Shown one piece after another: positions 21,693-30,474 of a stretch of 64,000 nucleotides of DNA. The position numbers were made by a program, and so were the translations under genes. Every line of letters begins with the position of its first letter. Positions within the stretch are counted from its first letter, which is position 1. Location of the stretch: assembly GCA_016703535.1 (NCBI GenBank), contig JADJBV010000001.1, positions 558,001 to 622,000 of the forward strand, written 5' to 3'. The notes beneath the pieces are model-generated. The model did no database searches, was not told where the DNA came from, and saw only the letters and a program-made list of their open reading frames with translations. The DNA is from Deltaproteobacteria bacterium. GTDB lineage: Bacteria > Myxococcota > Kuafuiibacteriia > Kuafuiibacteriales > Kuafuiibacteriaceae.

Positions 21693-23317
21693 GGTTCGTC
21701 TTTCGGCAGCCAGAGCGTGACTGCGGTGCCCGGGCCGCTGGGGTTCCCGTCTTCGTCGACGGGAGGGCTCTCGAGCATCAGCTCACCACCGTGGGCGCGC
21801 ATGATGCTCTGAGTAACGGCCAAGCCGAGTCCGGTGCCTTCGCCCTCCGGCTTGGTGGTGTAGAAAGGATCGCAGGCCCGCAGGATGGTCTCTTCCGACA
21901 TCCCCGGCCCGTAGTCGCGCAGGCAGAGGCCCAACTGGCCCGGCTGCTCCCGTAGGCTCACGTCGATCACCTGGCCCTTGGGGCTGACATAGGTGGCGTT
22001 CATCAGGACGTTGATCACCGCCTGCATCATCTGGGAGCGGTCGGCGACCAGCCGCGGCGCAGGCTCCGGGAGCCGAAAGACCAAGGACACGTCTTGCTTG
22101 CGTAGGGTGGGGGCGATCAGCCGCTCGCAAGCGTCGACCAGATCTTTGGGATCGAGGTGGCTGGGCTCGGGCGGCCGCTGCCGTGAGAAGTCCAGCAGGT
22201 TGCGGACGATCTGCTGGATGCGCTCCAGGCCCTCTTTGGCGGTGGCGAAATATTCGTCCTTGCGGGTGGCCTTGACCGACCCTTCGGAGAGGGCCTTGAC
22301 GCAGGCCATGACCCCCGCCAGCGGGTTGTTGATCTCGTGGGCCACGCCCGCCGCCAAAAGGCCGATCGAGGACAACTTCTCGGCCTGGATCATCTTCTGC
22401 TGCTCTTCTCGAATCTGGCGGTTGGCCTCCTCCAGTCGGTCGTGGGCTTCTTTGAGCGCCTCGGCCCGCTGGGCTTCGGCTTCCCGGGCGACGGCCAGAT
22501 CCCGAACCGTGCGCTCCAAGGCGGCCTCGGCCAACTTGCGTTCGGTGATCTCGTAGCGGATCGCGATGTAGCTCTCGGGCTCACCCCGATCGTCCAAGAA
22601 GGGCACGATGGTGGTGCTGACCCAGTAGAGGCTGCCGTCTTTGGCGCGGTTGCGGATGTCGCCGCGCCAGACCCGCCCGCTCTTGATCGTGCTGAAGAGC
22701 TGCCGAAAGAAGCTCTTGGGATGGTAGCCGCTGTTGAGGATCCGGTGGTCCTGGCCCATCAGCTCTTCGCGGCGGTACTTGGAGATCTCGCAGAACTTCT
22801 CGTTGACGTAGGAGATGCGGCCTTTGGGATCGGTCATCGCCACGATCGCCGAGGCGTCGAGGGCGAACTTGTAGGACCGCAGGGCCTTCATGACCCGGTC
22901 CAGGCTCTGTTCGGCGTCCCGACGTTCGGTGACGTCGTCGCCGGCGCAGAGGCAACGGGTCACCTGTCCGGCCTCGTTGCGCACCGGCGAACTCCGCCAG
23001 GCGATCAAGCGGGTCCGACCATCCCGGGTGATGATCGGCAGCTCGTAACTTTCACCGGCGGCCTGGGCGGTCATCACCCGCTGGTGGGCCTCCCGGGCCA
23101 ATTCACGGGCCTCGGGGACCAGGCAGGTCTCGAAGAAGTTGTAGCCGAACAGCTCAGCCGGCTCGTAGCCGAGCAGTTGGGCGGCGTGTTCGTTGATCAG
23201 GGTGATTCGCTCACCGAGGTCGATCTCCACGAAGAGGGCGACCGTCAGATCGAGGTAGCGACGAAGGTCGTTGGTGGGGCCTGCGCTGGTCAGGCTTTCT
23301 GGCACGAGGGGCTCCAC
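21689..23317 (-). CDS. PAS-domain sensor histidine kinase
   Basis: The 542-residue product has no membrane segments. Two PAS/PAC units (about 20-135 and 150-265) are followed by a coiled coil (about 270-310), a HisKA domain with the phospho-accepting His in AAGVAHEINNPLAG, and a HATPase with NVLMNATYVSP, DYGPGMS and GEGTGLGLAV. It is probably a cytosolic redox or ligand sensor and the cognate kinase of the NtrC-type regulator, with which it is coupled by ATGA. It heads the minus-strand run containing the ligase genes. Confidence 0.93.
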
Positions 23318-23456
23318 AAAAATCCAAAGGAACGAGTTTGCAGGCTCCGTGCCGAAGGCGGGATGTCCGGCCGGGGTGACGAAGTATGCTGGAACCCCGC
23401 GGCATTACAGGCTCTTGGGGCCGTCGGGGTGAATCGGGAGTGCCCTAGCATGGGAA

Positions 23457-23523
23457 CTTACGGTAACACGTGGCGTTTGTTCCGTAGCAGTGACGTAGCG
23501 CGGGCGGGCTGGTGATCCGCCCG
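23457..23523. other. Two inverted repeats in the divergent kinase/CoA-transferase gap
   Basis: The first is a bulged inverted repeat, CTTACGGTAACA against TGTTCCGTAG (23457-23487). The second is a perfect 7-bp hairpin, CGGGCGG and CCGCCCG around a 9-base loop (23501-23523), 38 bases before the ATG of the CoA-transferase gene. They may be an operator and a leader hairpin. No T-run follows. Confidence 0.35.
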
Positions 23524-23561
23524 TTCCGAGTGGCATGGGTCTTCCAAAGGGGCGGCGCGTC

Positions 23562-25448
23562 ATGAAATCGATCGAGGAGTTGTTGAAGTCGAGGTTGGTG
23601 ACCGCCGAAGAGGCGGTGGCCGGCGTTCGATCGGGGGATCGGGTGTTGGTGGGGTCGGGCTGCGCCGAGCCCCCGCTGTTGGTGGAGGCGCTCAAGCGGG
23701 CGGCGCCTCGGCTCAACGATGTCGAGATCGTCCACCTGCTCACCTTGGGGGGCGCGCCGTACGTCGAGCCCGAGTTCGCGGGGCACTTCCGGCACAACGC
23801 GTTTTTTATCGGCGCCAACGTTCGCAAGGCGGTCTCTGACGGCCGGGCCGACTACACGCCGGTTTTCCTCTCCGAGATCCCAGCCCTGATCCGCTCCGGT
23901 CAACGCCGGGTGGACGTCGCCTTGTTGACCCTCTCGGCGCCCGATCGCCACGGCTACTGCAGCATGGGCATCCACGTCGACATCCAGCGGGCGGCGCTGG
24001 AGACCGCCCGGGTTCGGATCGCCGAGATCAACCCTCGGATGCCCCGGACCTTCGGCGACACGACGGTGCACCTCTCCGAGCTGGATCACGTGGTCCAGGT
24101 CGATCGCCCGCTCTTTTATCTGGAGGGCCACGGTGAACCCGACGACGTGTCGATCCAGATCGGCGGCCAAGTGGCGCGGCTGATCGGGCACGGCGCTTGT
24201 CTACAGATGGGCATCGGCGCCATCCCCGACGCGGTGCTGCGTTTCCTCCGGGACAAACACGACCTGGGCGTACACACCGAGATGTTCAGCGACGGGCTCC
24301 TCCACCTGCTGGAGAACGGCAACGTCACCAACCGGAAGAAGGCCGTGCACCGCGGCAAGACCATCACCAGCTTCGCGATGGGCAGCGAGGCCCTCTATCG
24401 CTACGTCGACGACAATCCTTCGGTGGCCTTCTACGCCTCGGACTACGTCAACGATCCCCGGGTGATCTGCCGGAACGACAACGTGGTGGCCGTGAACTCG
24501 GCGCTCCAGGTCGATCTCAGCGGCCAGATCTGCGCCGACAGCTTGGGTTACCGCTTCTATTCGGGCATCGGCGGCCAGGTGGACTTCATCCGGGGCGCCG
24601 CCATGAGCAAAGGTGGCAAGCCGATCATCGCCCTGCCCAGCACCGCCAAAGACGGGACCGTCAGCCGCATCGTGCCCCACTTGGACGAAGGCGCGGGGGT
24701 GGTCACCAGCCGCGGCGACGTTCACTACGTGGCCACCGAATACGGCGTGGCCTACCTCCACGGCAAGACCATCCGGGAGCGAGCCTTGGCCTTGATCGGC
24801 ATCGCCCACCCGGACTTCCGCCAGGGGCTGCTCGACGTGGTCAAGAAGCGGCACTACGTCTACGAAGACGAGCAGATCTTCCGGCAGGCGATCGATCCCT
24901 ACCCAGCGGCGTGGGCCAAGGAGCAGGACTTCGGCGACGCCCGCTTCCGGACCCGCCCCCTCAAGGCCACCGACGAACGGCGCCTGCAGGAGTTGTTCTA
25001 CAGCCACCTGCCCGAGACCGTGTACGCCCGATACTTCCACGTGAAGACCGCCTTGGGGCACCGGGAGGCGGCCGAACTCTGTTGTGTAGATTATACTCAA
25101 AGGATGGCTTTCGGCGTCTTCGAGTTTGCTCCGGGCGGGCGCTTGGTGGCGGTCGGCCGCTACGACCTGGATCCCCGGGCCGGCGAGGCCGAAACCGCGG
25201 TGGTGGTGCACGAGTCCTTCCGCCGCCGCGGCATCGCCCGCTTCTTGACCCTGGAGCTGGAGGCCTACGCTCGGAGCAAAGGGGTCCGGGCCCTGGTCAG
25301 CATGATCCACAGCGACAACGTGGGCATGGTTTCGCTCCACCGAGAGTTGGGCCACGAGCTGCGGTGGTCCGACGAGGACGGCTGTTACGTGGTGCGACGG
25401 GAGCTCAACCGGGGCCCGCGGCCAGAGAACTCGACCCAAGATCTCTGA
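23562..25448 (+). CDS. Acetyl-CoA hydrolase/CoA-transferase fused to a GNAT acetyltransferase domain
   Basis: The 628-residue product starts at ATG 23562 after AAAGGGGCGG. Residues about 1-430 are a class I CoA-transferase like 4-hydroxybutyrate CoA-transferase (APDRHGYCSMGI, GIGAIPDAVL, the glutamate-loop HTEMFSDG, GIGGQVDFIRGA, TEYGVAYLHGK). Residues about 460-620 are a GNAT domain with RRRGIARFL as acetyl-CoA loop. Acyl-CoA synthesis and protein or small-molecule acetylation may be linked. An AT-rich patch, TTATACTCAAAGG (25091-25103), sits at the domain junction. The 3' end overlaps the convergent HugZ-like gene by 44 bp. Confidence 0.88.
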   Translation: MKSIEELLKSRLVTAEEAVAGVRSGDRVLVGSGCAEPPLLVEALKRAAPRLNDVEIVHLLTLGGAPYVEPEFAGHFRHNAFFIGANVRKAVSDGRADYTPVFLSEIPALIRSGQRRVDVALLTLSAPDRHGYCSMGIHVDIQRAALETARVRIAEINPRMPRTFGDTTVHLSELDHVVQVDRPLFYLEGHGEPDDVSIQIGGQVARLIGHGACLQMGIGAIPDAVLRFLRDKHDLGVHTEMFSDGLLHLLENGNVTNRKKAVHRGKTITSFAMGSEALYRYVDDNPSVAFYASDYVNDPRVICRNDNVVAVNSALQVDLSGQICADSLGYRFYSGIGGQVDFIRGAAMSKGGKPIIALPSTAKDGTVSRIVPHLDEGAGVVTSRGDVHYVATEYGVAYLHGKTIRERALALIGIAHPDFRQGLLDVVKKRHYVYEDEQIFRQAIDPYPAAWAKEQDFGDARFRTRPLKATDERRLQELFYSHLPETVYARYFHVKTALGHREAAELCCVDYTQRMAFGVFEFAPGGRLVAVGRYDLDPRAGEAETAVVVHESFRRRGIARFLTLELEAYARSKGVRALVSMIHSDNVGMVSLHRELGHELRWSDEDGCYVVRRELNRGPRPENSTQDL

Positions 25449-26226
25449 GCGACGCGGGTGGGGCCTTGGCGAGCTGGTGACGGGCCCGGCTCACGAGGGC
25501 GACCACGATCCTTCGAATGGTGTCGAGATCGGCCCGCTCGGCGAAGTCGAGGTGGAGGTGTTCGCCGGCGTCGCTGGTGAGGTCCAGGCCCCAGGGGTCG
25601 AGGTCGGTGGCCCGGCCGCGCTGGGCGGTCCAGCCGCCGAAGGCTTGGCCCATCGCCAAGACTGCGTCGGAGTGATCTTGGTTGAGGTGGTCGAGGACCC
25701 CTCGCCCCGGTTCGCTGTGGAAGGGGTTCGGACGATCACGCAGCGGGCCCGGATCGAGCCAGAAGATCTTGCCGAAGCCGCCGATGTAGCGCAGGCGCTC
25801 TAGTTCCACTGAATAGAAGTCGAAGTTGTGGGTCCGGTGATAAGTCTTGGCCTCCGGGACCCGGGCCAGGTAGCGGGCCTCGATCGTCGGATCCACTCGC
25901 TCGAGGCGCTGGGCTCGGCCCAAGACGGTCAGGCGCGCCTTGGCCTGCGGATCACCGCCGTCGTGGGGTTCGTGGATCAAGAGGCTCACCCGAGGATCGG
26001 CCATCAGGTTTTTGGTGTGTTCGGCGATGCGGGCCAACAACAAGATCGGCTGGTGCCCGGGGCCGAGGGCGTAGGGCACGATCGAGCCGAAGGGCCAGCC
26101 GCCCTCCCGGGCCGAGAGGGTACAGAGAGAAGCGACACTCGCCTGGTGGAGCAGGTCTTCGGCCTCCCCGTAGGCTTTGGTTTTGGGGACGAGCTGGGCC
26201 TCTTCCTGTTGGGGATCGTCGTTCAT
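25405..26226 (-). CDS. HugZ-like haem-utilisation protein (FMN-binding split barrel plus DUF2470)
   Basis: The 273-residue product starts at ATG 26226, coupled to hmuV by ATGA and preceded by GGAG. The N-terminal half is a pyridoxamine-phosphate-oxidase-like split barrel (VASLCTLSAREGGWPFGSIVPY), and the C-terminal half carries DHLNQDHSDAVLAM, close to the HMNxDHxDAL of HugZ-type haem oxygenases. Position as last gene of the haem operon supports haem degradation or storage in the cytosol. A copy of the AT-rich motif (25804-25818) encodes FYSVE. Confidence 0.82.
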   Translation of the reverse strand: MNDDPQQEEAQLVPKTKAYGEAEDLLHQASVASLCTLSAREGGWPFGSIVPYALGPGHQPILLLARIAEHTKNLMADPRVSLLIHEPHDGGDPQAKARLTVLGRAQRLERVDPTIEARYLARVPEAKTYHRTHNFDFYSVELERLRYIGGFGKIFWLDPGPLRDRPNPFHSEPGRGVLDHLNQDHSDAVLAMGQAFGGWTAQRGRATDLDPWGLDLTSDAGEHLHLDFAERADLDTIRRIVVALVSRARHQLAKAPPASLRDLGSSSLAAGPG

Positions 26227-27044
26227 GGCATCACTCCGAGCGTGGTTGAGGGGCCGCCGGGCACCACGATCCAACACGGATCGCTGGCGTTCGGCCGCAC
26301 GGTGAAGGGGAGGTCGTAGACCTGTTCCAGGAGCTGGGCGTTGAGGACCCGTTCGGGCGGACCTTCGGCGAGTTTTTGGCCGTCCTTGAGGAAGACCAGG
26401 CGATCGGCGAAGCGGGCCGCCAAGTTGAGGTCATGCATCACCACCAAGGCGCCGATCCGCTGCCGGGTCAGGCGCTGCACCAGCGCCATCACTTGGTGTT
26501 GGTGTTTGGGATCCAAGGACGCGGTGGGTTCGTCGAGGAGCAACAAACGATCGACGCCCTCTCGTTGGGGCTCACCGAGTTGGGCCAAGGCCCGGGCCAG
26601 CTGCACCCGCTGCCGTTCGCCGCCCGAGAGGCTGGGATAAAGGCGCTCGGCCAAGTGATCGAGGCCCACCGACAGGAGCGCCGCTTCGATCAGAAGTCGA
26701 TCCCGGGGCCCGCGACCGTGGAGGTCGTGGGGGAGGCGACCCAGCTGCACCACCTCGGCGACGGTCAGGTCGAAGCTGAGCTGATCCCCTTGGGGCAAAA
26801 CGGCCCGCAACCTGGCTTGCGAAAGGGGCGTGTGGCGGTCCAGGGTGCGGCCGGACAAACGCACAAAACCTTGATCGGGTCGGAGTTCACCGGCGGCGAT
26901 CCGAAGGGCCGTGGACTTGCCGGCGCCGTTGGGGCCGAGCAGCGCCACCAACTCACCGGGCCTGAGCTCCAGATCGAGGTCCCGCAGGATCACCCGGCGC
27001 GGCCGCCCGCCCGCCAAGTAGCCGACGTTCTCCAGGGCCAACAT
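26223..27044 (-). CDS. hmuV: Haemin ABC transporter ATPase
   Basis: The 273-residue product starts at ATG 27044 in a TGATG overlap with the permease. It has Walker A GPNGAGKST, Q-loop VLPQGDQLS, signature LSGGERQRVQLARAL, Walker B LLLLDEPTASLD and H-loop VVMHDLNLAARFAD. The length and HmuV-like motifs fit a haem importer ATPase powering HmuTU. A GCAACCTGGCTTGC palindrome lies at 26807-26820. Confidence 0.9.
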   Translation of the reverse strand: MLALENVGYLAGGRPRRVILRDLDLELRPGELVALLGPNGAGKSTALRIAAGELRPDQGFVRLSGRTLDRHTPLSQARLRAVLPQGDQLSFDLTVAEVVQLGRLPHDLHGRGPRDRLLIEAALLSVGLDHLAERLYPSLSGGERQRVQLARALAQLGEPQREGVDRLLLLDEPTASLDPKHQHQVMALVQRLTRQRIGALVVMHDLNLAARFADRLVFLKDGQKLAEGPPERVLNAQLLEQVYDLPFTVRPNASDPCWIVVPGGPSTTLGVMP

Positions 27045-28075
27045 CAGCGGGCCCCTCGGGTCTCGAGGAGCCACAAAAAACAAGGCGCGCCGAGGAGGGC
27101 GGTCAAGACCCCGAGGGGCAATTCGGCGGGCGGCAGGGCCAACCTGGCGACCAGATCGGCGCCCAGGAGCAAGGCGCCCCCCAACAAGGCGCTGGCTGGC
27201 AAGAGGCGACGGTGCCCCGGTCCGGTCCGGAGCCGCACCAGGTGGGGGACCAACAAGCCGACGAAGCCGATGATCCCCGAGTGGGCCACCGACACGCCGA
27301 CCAACAAGGTGACCGCCAAGACCACTCGTCGCTTGACCCGCTCCACCGGCACGCCCAGGTGACCGGCCTCGGCTTCACCCAACAACAAGGCGTCGAGGGG
27401 CCGGGCCAAACCGAAGGCCAAACCCAAGCCCACGATCAAGAGCGGGAGGGCGACGCTGGCCGAGGTCCAGGTGGCGCCGCCCAAGCTGCCGAAGCTCCAA
27501 ACGCTCAGGCTTCGGAGCTGCTCTTCACTGGCGAGGTAAGAAGCCAGGCCGGTGCCGGCGATGGCCAAGGCGTTGACCGCGACGCCGCCCAACAACAGGG
27601 TGCCGACCTGAATTTGGCCTTCGCGCCGGGAGAGGCGCAGCAAAAAGAAGGTCGCCAACAGGGCGCCGGTGAAGGCCGAAAGCGACAGGCCCAGGCCGCC
27701 CAGGGGCCCGTGGGCCAAGGCCGGGAACCCGACGATCGCCAAGGCCGCAAACAAAGCGGCGCCGCTCGAGACCCCGACCAAACTCGGATCCGCCAGCGGG
27801 TTGCGGAAGAGGCCCTGAAGCAAGGCGCCGGCCACCGCCAGGCCCGCGCCGGTGAGCGCGCCGAGGAGGACCCGGGGCGTGCGCAAGAAGAGCACCACCT
27901 TGGACTCGAGCCCCAACTCCGAAAGGGGCGCGTCTCCCAACAACGCCCCCAAGATCGACCCGAGTTGCCCGAGGCCCACCTCGATCGGGCCGAGGCACAG
28001 GCCGGCGACGGCCACCAACAGCAACAAGGCGAGATCGGTCGGCGCCGACAGGGCCGGGTGGAGGCGGCCCCTCAT
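27044..28075 (-). CDS. hmuU: Haemin ABC transporter permease
   Basis: The 343-residue product is a FecCD/BtuC-type permease with about ten membrane segments. Typical motifs are LRTPRVLLGALTGAGLAVAG, GLFRNPLADPSLVGVSSGA and IGFVGLLVPHLVRL. ATG 28075 overlaps the hmuT stop (ATGA). It forms the inner-membrane channel for haem together with HmuV. Confidence 0.92.
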   Translation of the reverse strand: MRGRLHPALSAPTDLALLLLVAVAGLCLGPIEVGLGQLGSILGALLGDAPLSELGLESKVVLFLRTPRVLLGALTGAGLAVAGALLQGLFRNPLADPSLVGVSSGAALFAALAIVGFPALAHGPLGGLGLSLSAFTGALLATFFLLRLSRREGQIQVGTLLLGGVAVNALAIAGTGLASYLASEEQLRSLSVWSFGSLGGATWTSASVALPLLIVGLGLAFGLARPLDALLLGEAEAGHLGVPVERVKRRVVLAVTLLVGVSVAHSGIIGFVGLLVPHLVRLRTGPGHRRLLPASALLGGALLLGADLVARLALPPAELPLGVLTALLGAPCFLWLLETRGAR

Positions 28076-28899
28076 CGTTTGGCCTCGGCGAGGGCGGCCC
28101 GCAGAGCGGAGGCGGCGACCGCGGTGCGGGGCCCAAAGGAGAGGAGCAGGCTGTCTTCCAGGACCACGACGTGTTGGCGTTTGCCCGCCGGGGTCAGGTC
28201 CACGCCTGGGACCTCGAAGAGCCGGGTCCGCCCACCGATCGCGTCCAGACCGGTCGTGGTCAGGAGCAAGACGTCCGGTTTGGCGCCGACCAGCCCCTCG
28301 GCGGTCAGGGGACGATATTGCTCGAAGCCGGTGGCCGCGTTTTGGGCGCCGGCCAGCCGGATCATCTCGTCGGCCGCGGTGCCTTGCCCCGCCACGGTCA
28401 GGTTGCCGGCGCCCCGGGCGTAGATGAACAACACCCGCGGGGCCGGCACCGGCGGCGGAGGCAAGGCCTTTAGCCCTTCTTCGACGGCGGCCCACAACCG
28501 CGCCCCTTCCGCCCGCCGATCGAAGGCCTCAGCCAGGCCTCGGATCCGGGCCTCGGCCCCCTTGAGGTTCTTTTCGGCCGACAACAAGCGCACCTCGACC
28601 CCGGCGGCCCGGAGTTGCTCCAGCACCGCCGGCGGTCCGATCGAATCGGCGCCGACCACCAAAGTTGGTCGTTCACCCAAGATACCCTCGGCGCTGAGTT
28701 GGGTCGGTAGGCCGACGTTGGCCAAGCCGTGGACCGAAGGCGGATACACGCTGGTCCGATCCACCGCGACCACTTGATCGCCGAGGCCCAAGGCGAAGAC
28801 CGTTTCGGTCACCGCACCCCCGACGCTGACGATCCGGGGTGGGGTGGTGGGCGGGGCGCTGGGGAGCAAAAGGGCCAAGGAAAAAAGGCTCAACATCAT
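28072..28899 (-). CDS. hmuT: Haemin ABC transporter periplasmic binding protein
   Basis: The 275-residue product has an N-terminal signal (MMLSLFSLALLLPSAPP) and the class III binding-protein fold: RIVSVGGAVTETVFALG, VVAVDRTSVYPP, FIYARGAGNLTVAGQGTAADEMI, typical of HmuT/PhuT. The Tyr of DRTSVYPP is in the position of the haem-ligand Tyr. It delivers haem from the outer membrane to HmuUV, and lies between the HmuY-like lipoprotein and hmuU. Confidence 0.9.
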   Translation of the reverse strand: MMLSLFSLALLLPSAPPTTPPRIVSVGGAVTETVFALGLGDQVVAVDRTSVYPPSVHGLANVGLPTQLSAEGILGERPTLVVGADSIGPPAVLEQLRAAGVEVRLLSAEKNLKGAEARIRGLAEAFDRRAEGARLWAAVEEGLKALPPPPVPAPRVLFIYARGAGNLTVAGQGTAADEMIRLAGAQNAATGFEQYRPLTAEGLVGAKPDVLLLTTTGLDAIGGRTRLFEVPGVDLTPAGKRQHVVVLEDSLLLSFGPRTAVAASALRAALAEAKR

Positions 28900-28908
28900 G
28901 GGCCTCGC

Positions 28909-30465
28909 TCAAAACTGGGCCGACGCCGGGCCGGCGTAGGCGTAGCGCAAGGTGTAGCGGCCGCCGCTGTAGCCCTCGACCTGGAGCTTGGCGTAGTCGC
29001 CTTGGGCGGTGCGCACCACAAACACCGTGGGTTTGGGCGAGACCGCGTGGGTGACCGGATCGTAGTTGTACCAGCCCGCCAACACCGGGTTGGCCGAGAT
29101 CTCGCCGGAGCCGGGGGGCCCGGGCAGGGGCACCAGGGCGTCGACCTGGTAGCCATCGGTCGGGGCCTGGGTCACGGCGTCGAGGGAAGTTTCGGTCGAC
29201 ACCCAAGCGCCGCCGGCACCGGGGCCGCTGGTGCCGGAGTTGGTCCGCAGGTTGGTTCGGGAGAGGGCCAGGTCCCACTCGGTCGAGAGCGACGAGGTGA
29301 CGACGCGGCCGAGGGACAAAGACCAGTAGGTCCACCCGGCGCTGGCGTCGATCTCCAGGGTCCGGGTCTCTTGGCCCCGCGGGACACCGACGATCTCGAC
29401 CTCGAAATTCCCGGACTCGTAGCCCGTGATCCGGAACTTGGCGTAGCCGCCGGTGGCGCCGCGCACCAGGTAGACCTGATCTTTGGGCGTCGCGACGTGG
29501 TGGATCGGATCGTAGTCGTACCAGTCGAGCAACACCGGGTTGCCCGAGAAGGTCCCAGAGCCCGGAGGGCCGGGGATCGGCAGCAGGGTGTCGGGTTCGT
29601 AGCCGACGGTCCCGGCCGAGGTGACCTGGGCGAAGGGCAAGTCCACTTGCATCACGCCGGCCCGGCCTGGGCCGCTGGTGCCGCCGTTGCTGGCCAGTTG
29701 GGTGTGGTTGAAGCCCAGGTCCCAGGCGGTGGACGCGCTCGGGTCGGCCACGGTCGGCAGGTTGCCAGCGAGGTTGAGGTAGGCCCACCCGGTGGCGGCT
29801 TCGATCCGACGCGCAGGACCGGTCGGCGGATCCACTGGCGCGATCTGGATCTTCACGAAGCCCGGGGTACCGGCGGAGTCGTAGTAGGCCAAAAATCGCA
29901 GCTTGTGGTGTTGGGCGCCGACCCGCACCACGTAGACCACCTCGGCGGGGGAGAGGGTGTGGGCGACTGGATCGTAGTGGTACCAGCCCGACTCGCTCTC
30001 TTCGTTGGGCAGGTTGAAGGCCAAGTTGGCGTCGACTGCGTTGACGAAGTCCGGGGGCGCTTCGCCGCCCTCACCCTTGGCGGTGTCCATCCGGTACCCG
30101 CTGTCCGGCGCTTGGGTGACCGCGTCGAAGGCGGTGCCGGTCAAGGTCGCGACCTCAACGCCCTTGGTGCCGCTGACTCCGCCGTTCACTCGGACGTGAA
30201 AGCGACGAAAGGCCAGGTCCCACTCGGTGGAGTCGAGGGGCGCCGCCGGGGCCTTGAGGCTCCGATCCGTGAGCGCGAGGTAGAGCCAGTCGGTCTGGTG
30301 GCTGGCGTCGAGGGTCAGCTCGAAGCTCCCGTCGCCCAGGTCCTTCGCGACCAGCTTGGAGTCGGCCGTTGGCGGCGCGTCCGGCTCCGGCAGGTCCTCG
30401 GCGCAGGCCCACAGCAGGGCCAATGGTATTACAATCAGTGGACGATATTGAAGATACGAAGACAT
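28909..30465 (-). CDS. Surface lipoprotein with three HmuY-like haem-binding domains
   Basis: The 518-residue product has a lipoprotein signal (lipobox LLWAC). Three tandem domains of about 160 residues follow, each with the HmuY pattern: TEWDLAFRR then NGGVSGTKG; TAWDLGFNH then NGGTSGPG; TEWDLALSR then NSGTSGPG. Each ends with a block like WYHYDPVAHTLSP, a V-Y-V-V-R strand and Y-x-K-x-x. HmuY captures haem at the cell surface for the TonB receptor. Triplication is unusual; most HmuY proteins have one domain. The gene lies between the receptor and hmuT. Confidence 0.82.
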   Translation of the reverse strand: MSSYLQYRPLIVIPLALLWACAEDLPEPDAPPTADSKLVAKDLGDGSFELTLDASHQTDWLYLALTDRSLKAPAAPLDSTEWDLAFRRFHVRVNGGVSGTKGVEVATLTGTAFDAVTQAPDSGYRMDTAKGEGGEAPPDFVNAVDANLAFNLPNEESESGWYHYDPVAHTLSPAEVVYVVRVGAQHHKLRFLAYYDSAGTPGFVKIQIAPVDPPTGPARRIEAATGWAYLNLAGNLPTVADPSASTAWDLGFNHTQLASNGGTSGPGRAGVMQVDLPFAQVTSAGTVGYEPDTLLPIPGPPGSGTFSGNPVLLDWYDYDPIHHVATPKDQVYLVRGATGGYAKFRITGYESGNFEVEIVGVPRGQETRTLEIDASAGWTYWSLSLGRVVTSSLSTEWDLALSRTNLRTNSGTSGPGAGGAWVSTETSLDAVTQAPTDGYQVDALVPLPGPPGSGEISANPVLAGWYNYDPVTHAVSPKPTVFVVRTAQGDYAKLQVEGYSGGRYTLRYAYAGPASAQF

Positions 30466-30474
30466 ACGGACCTT

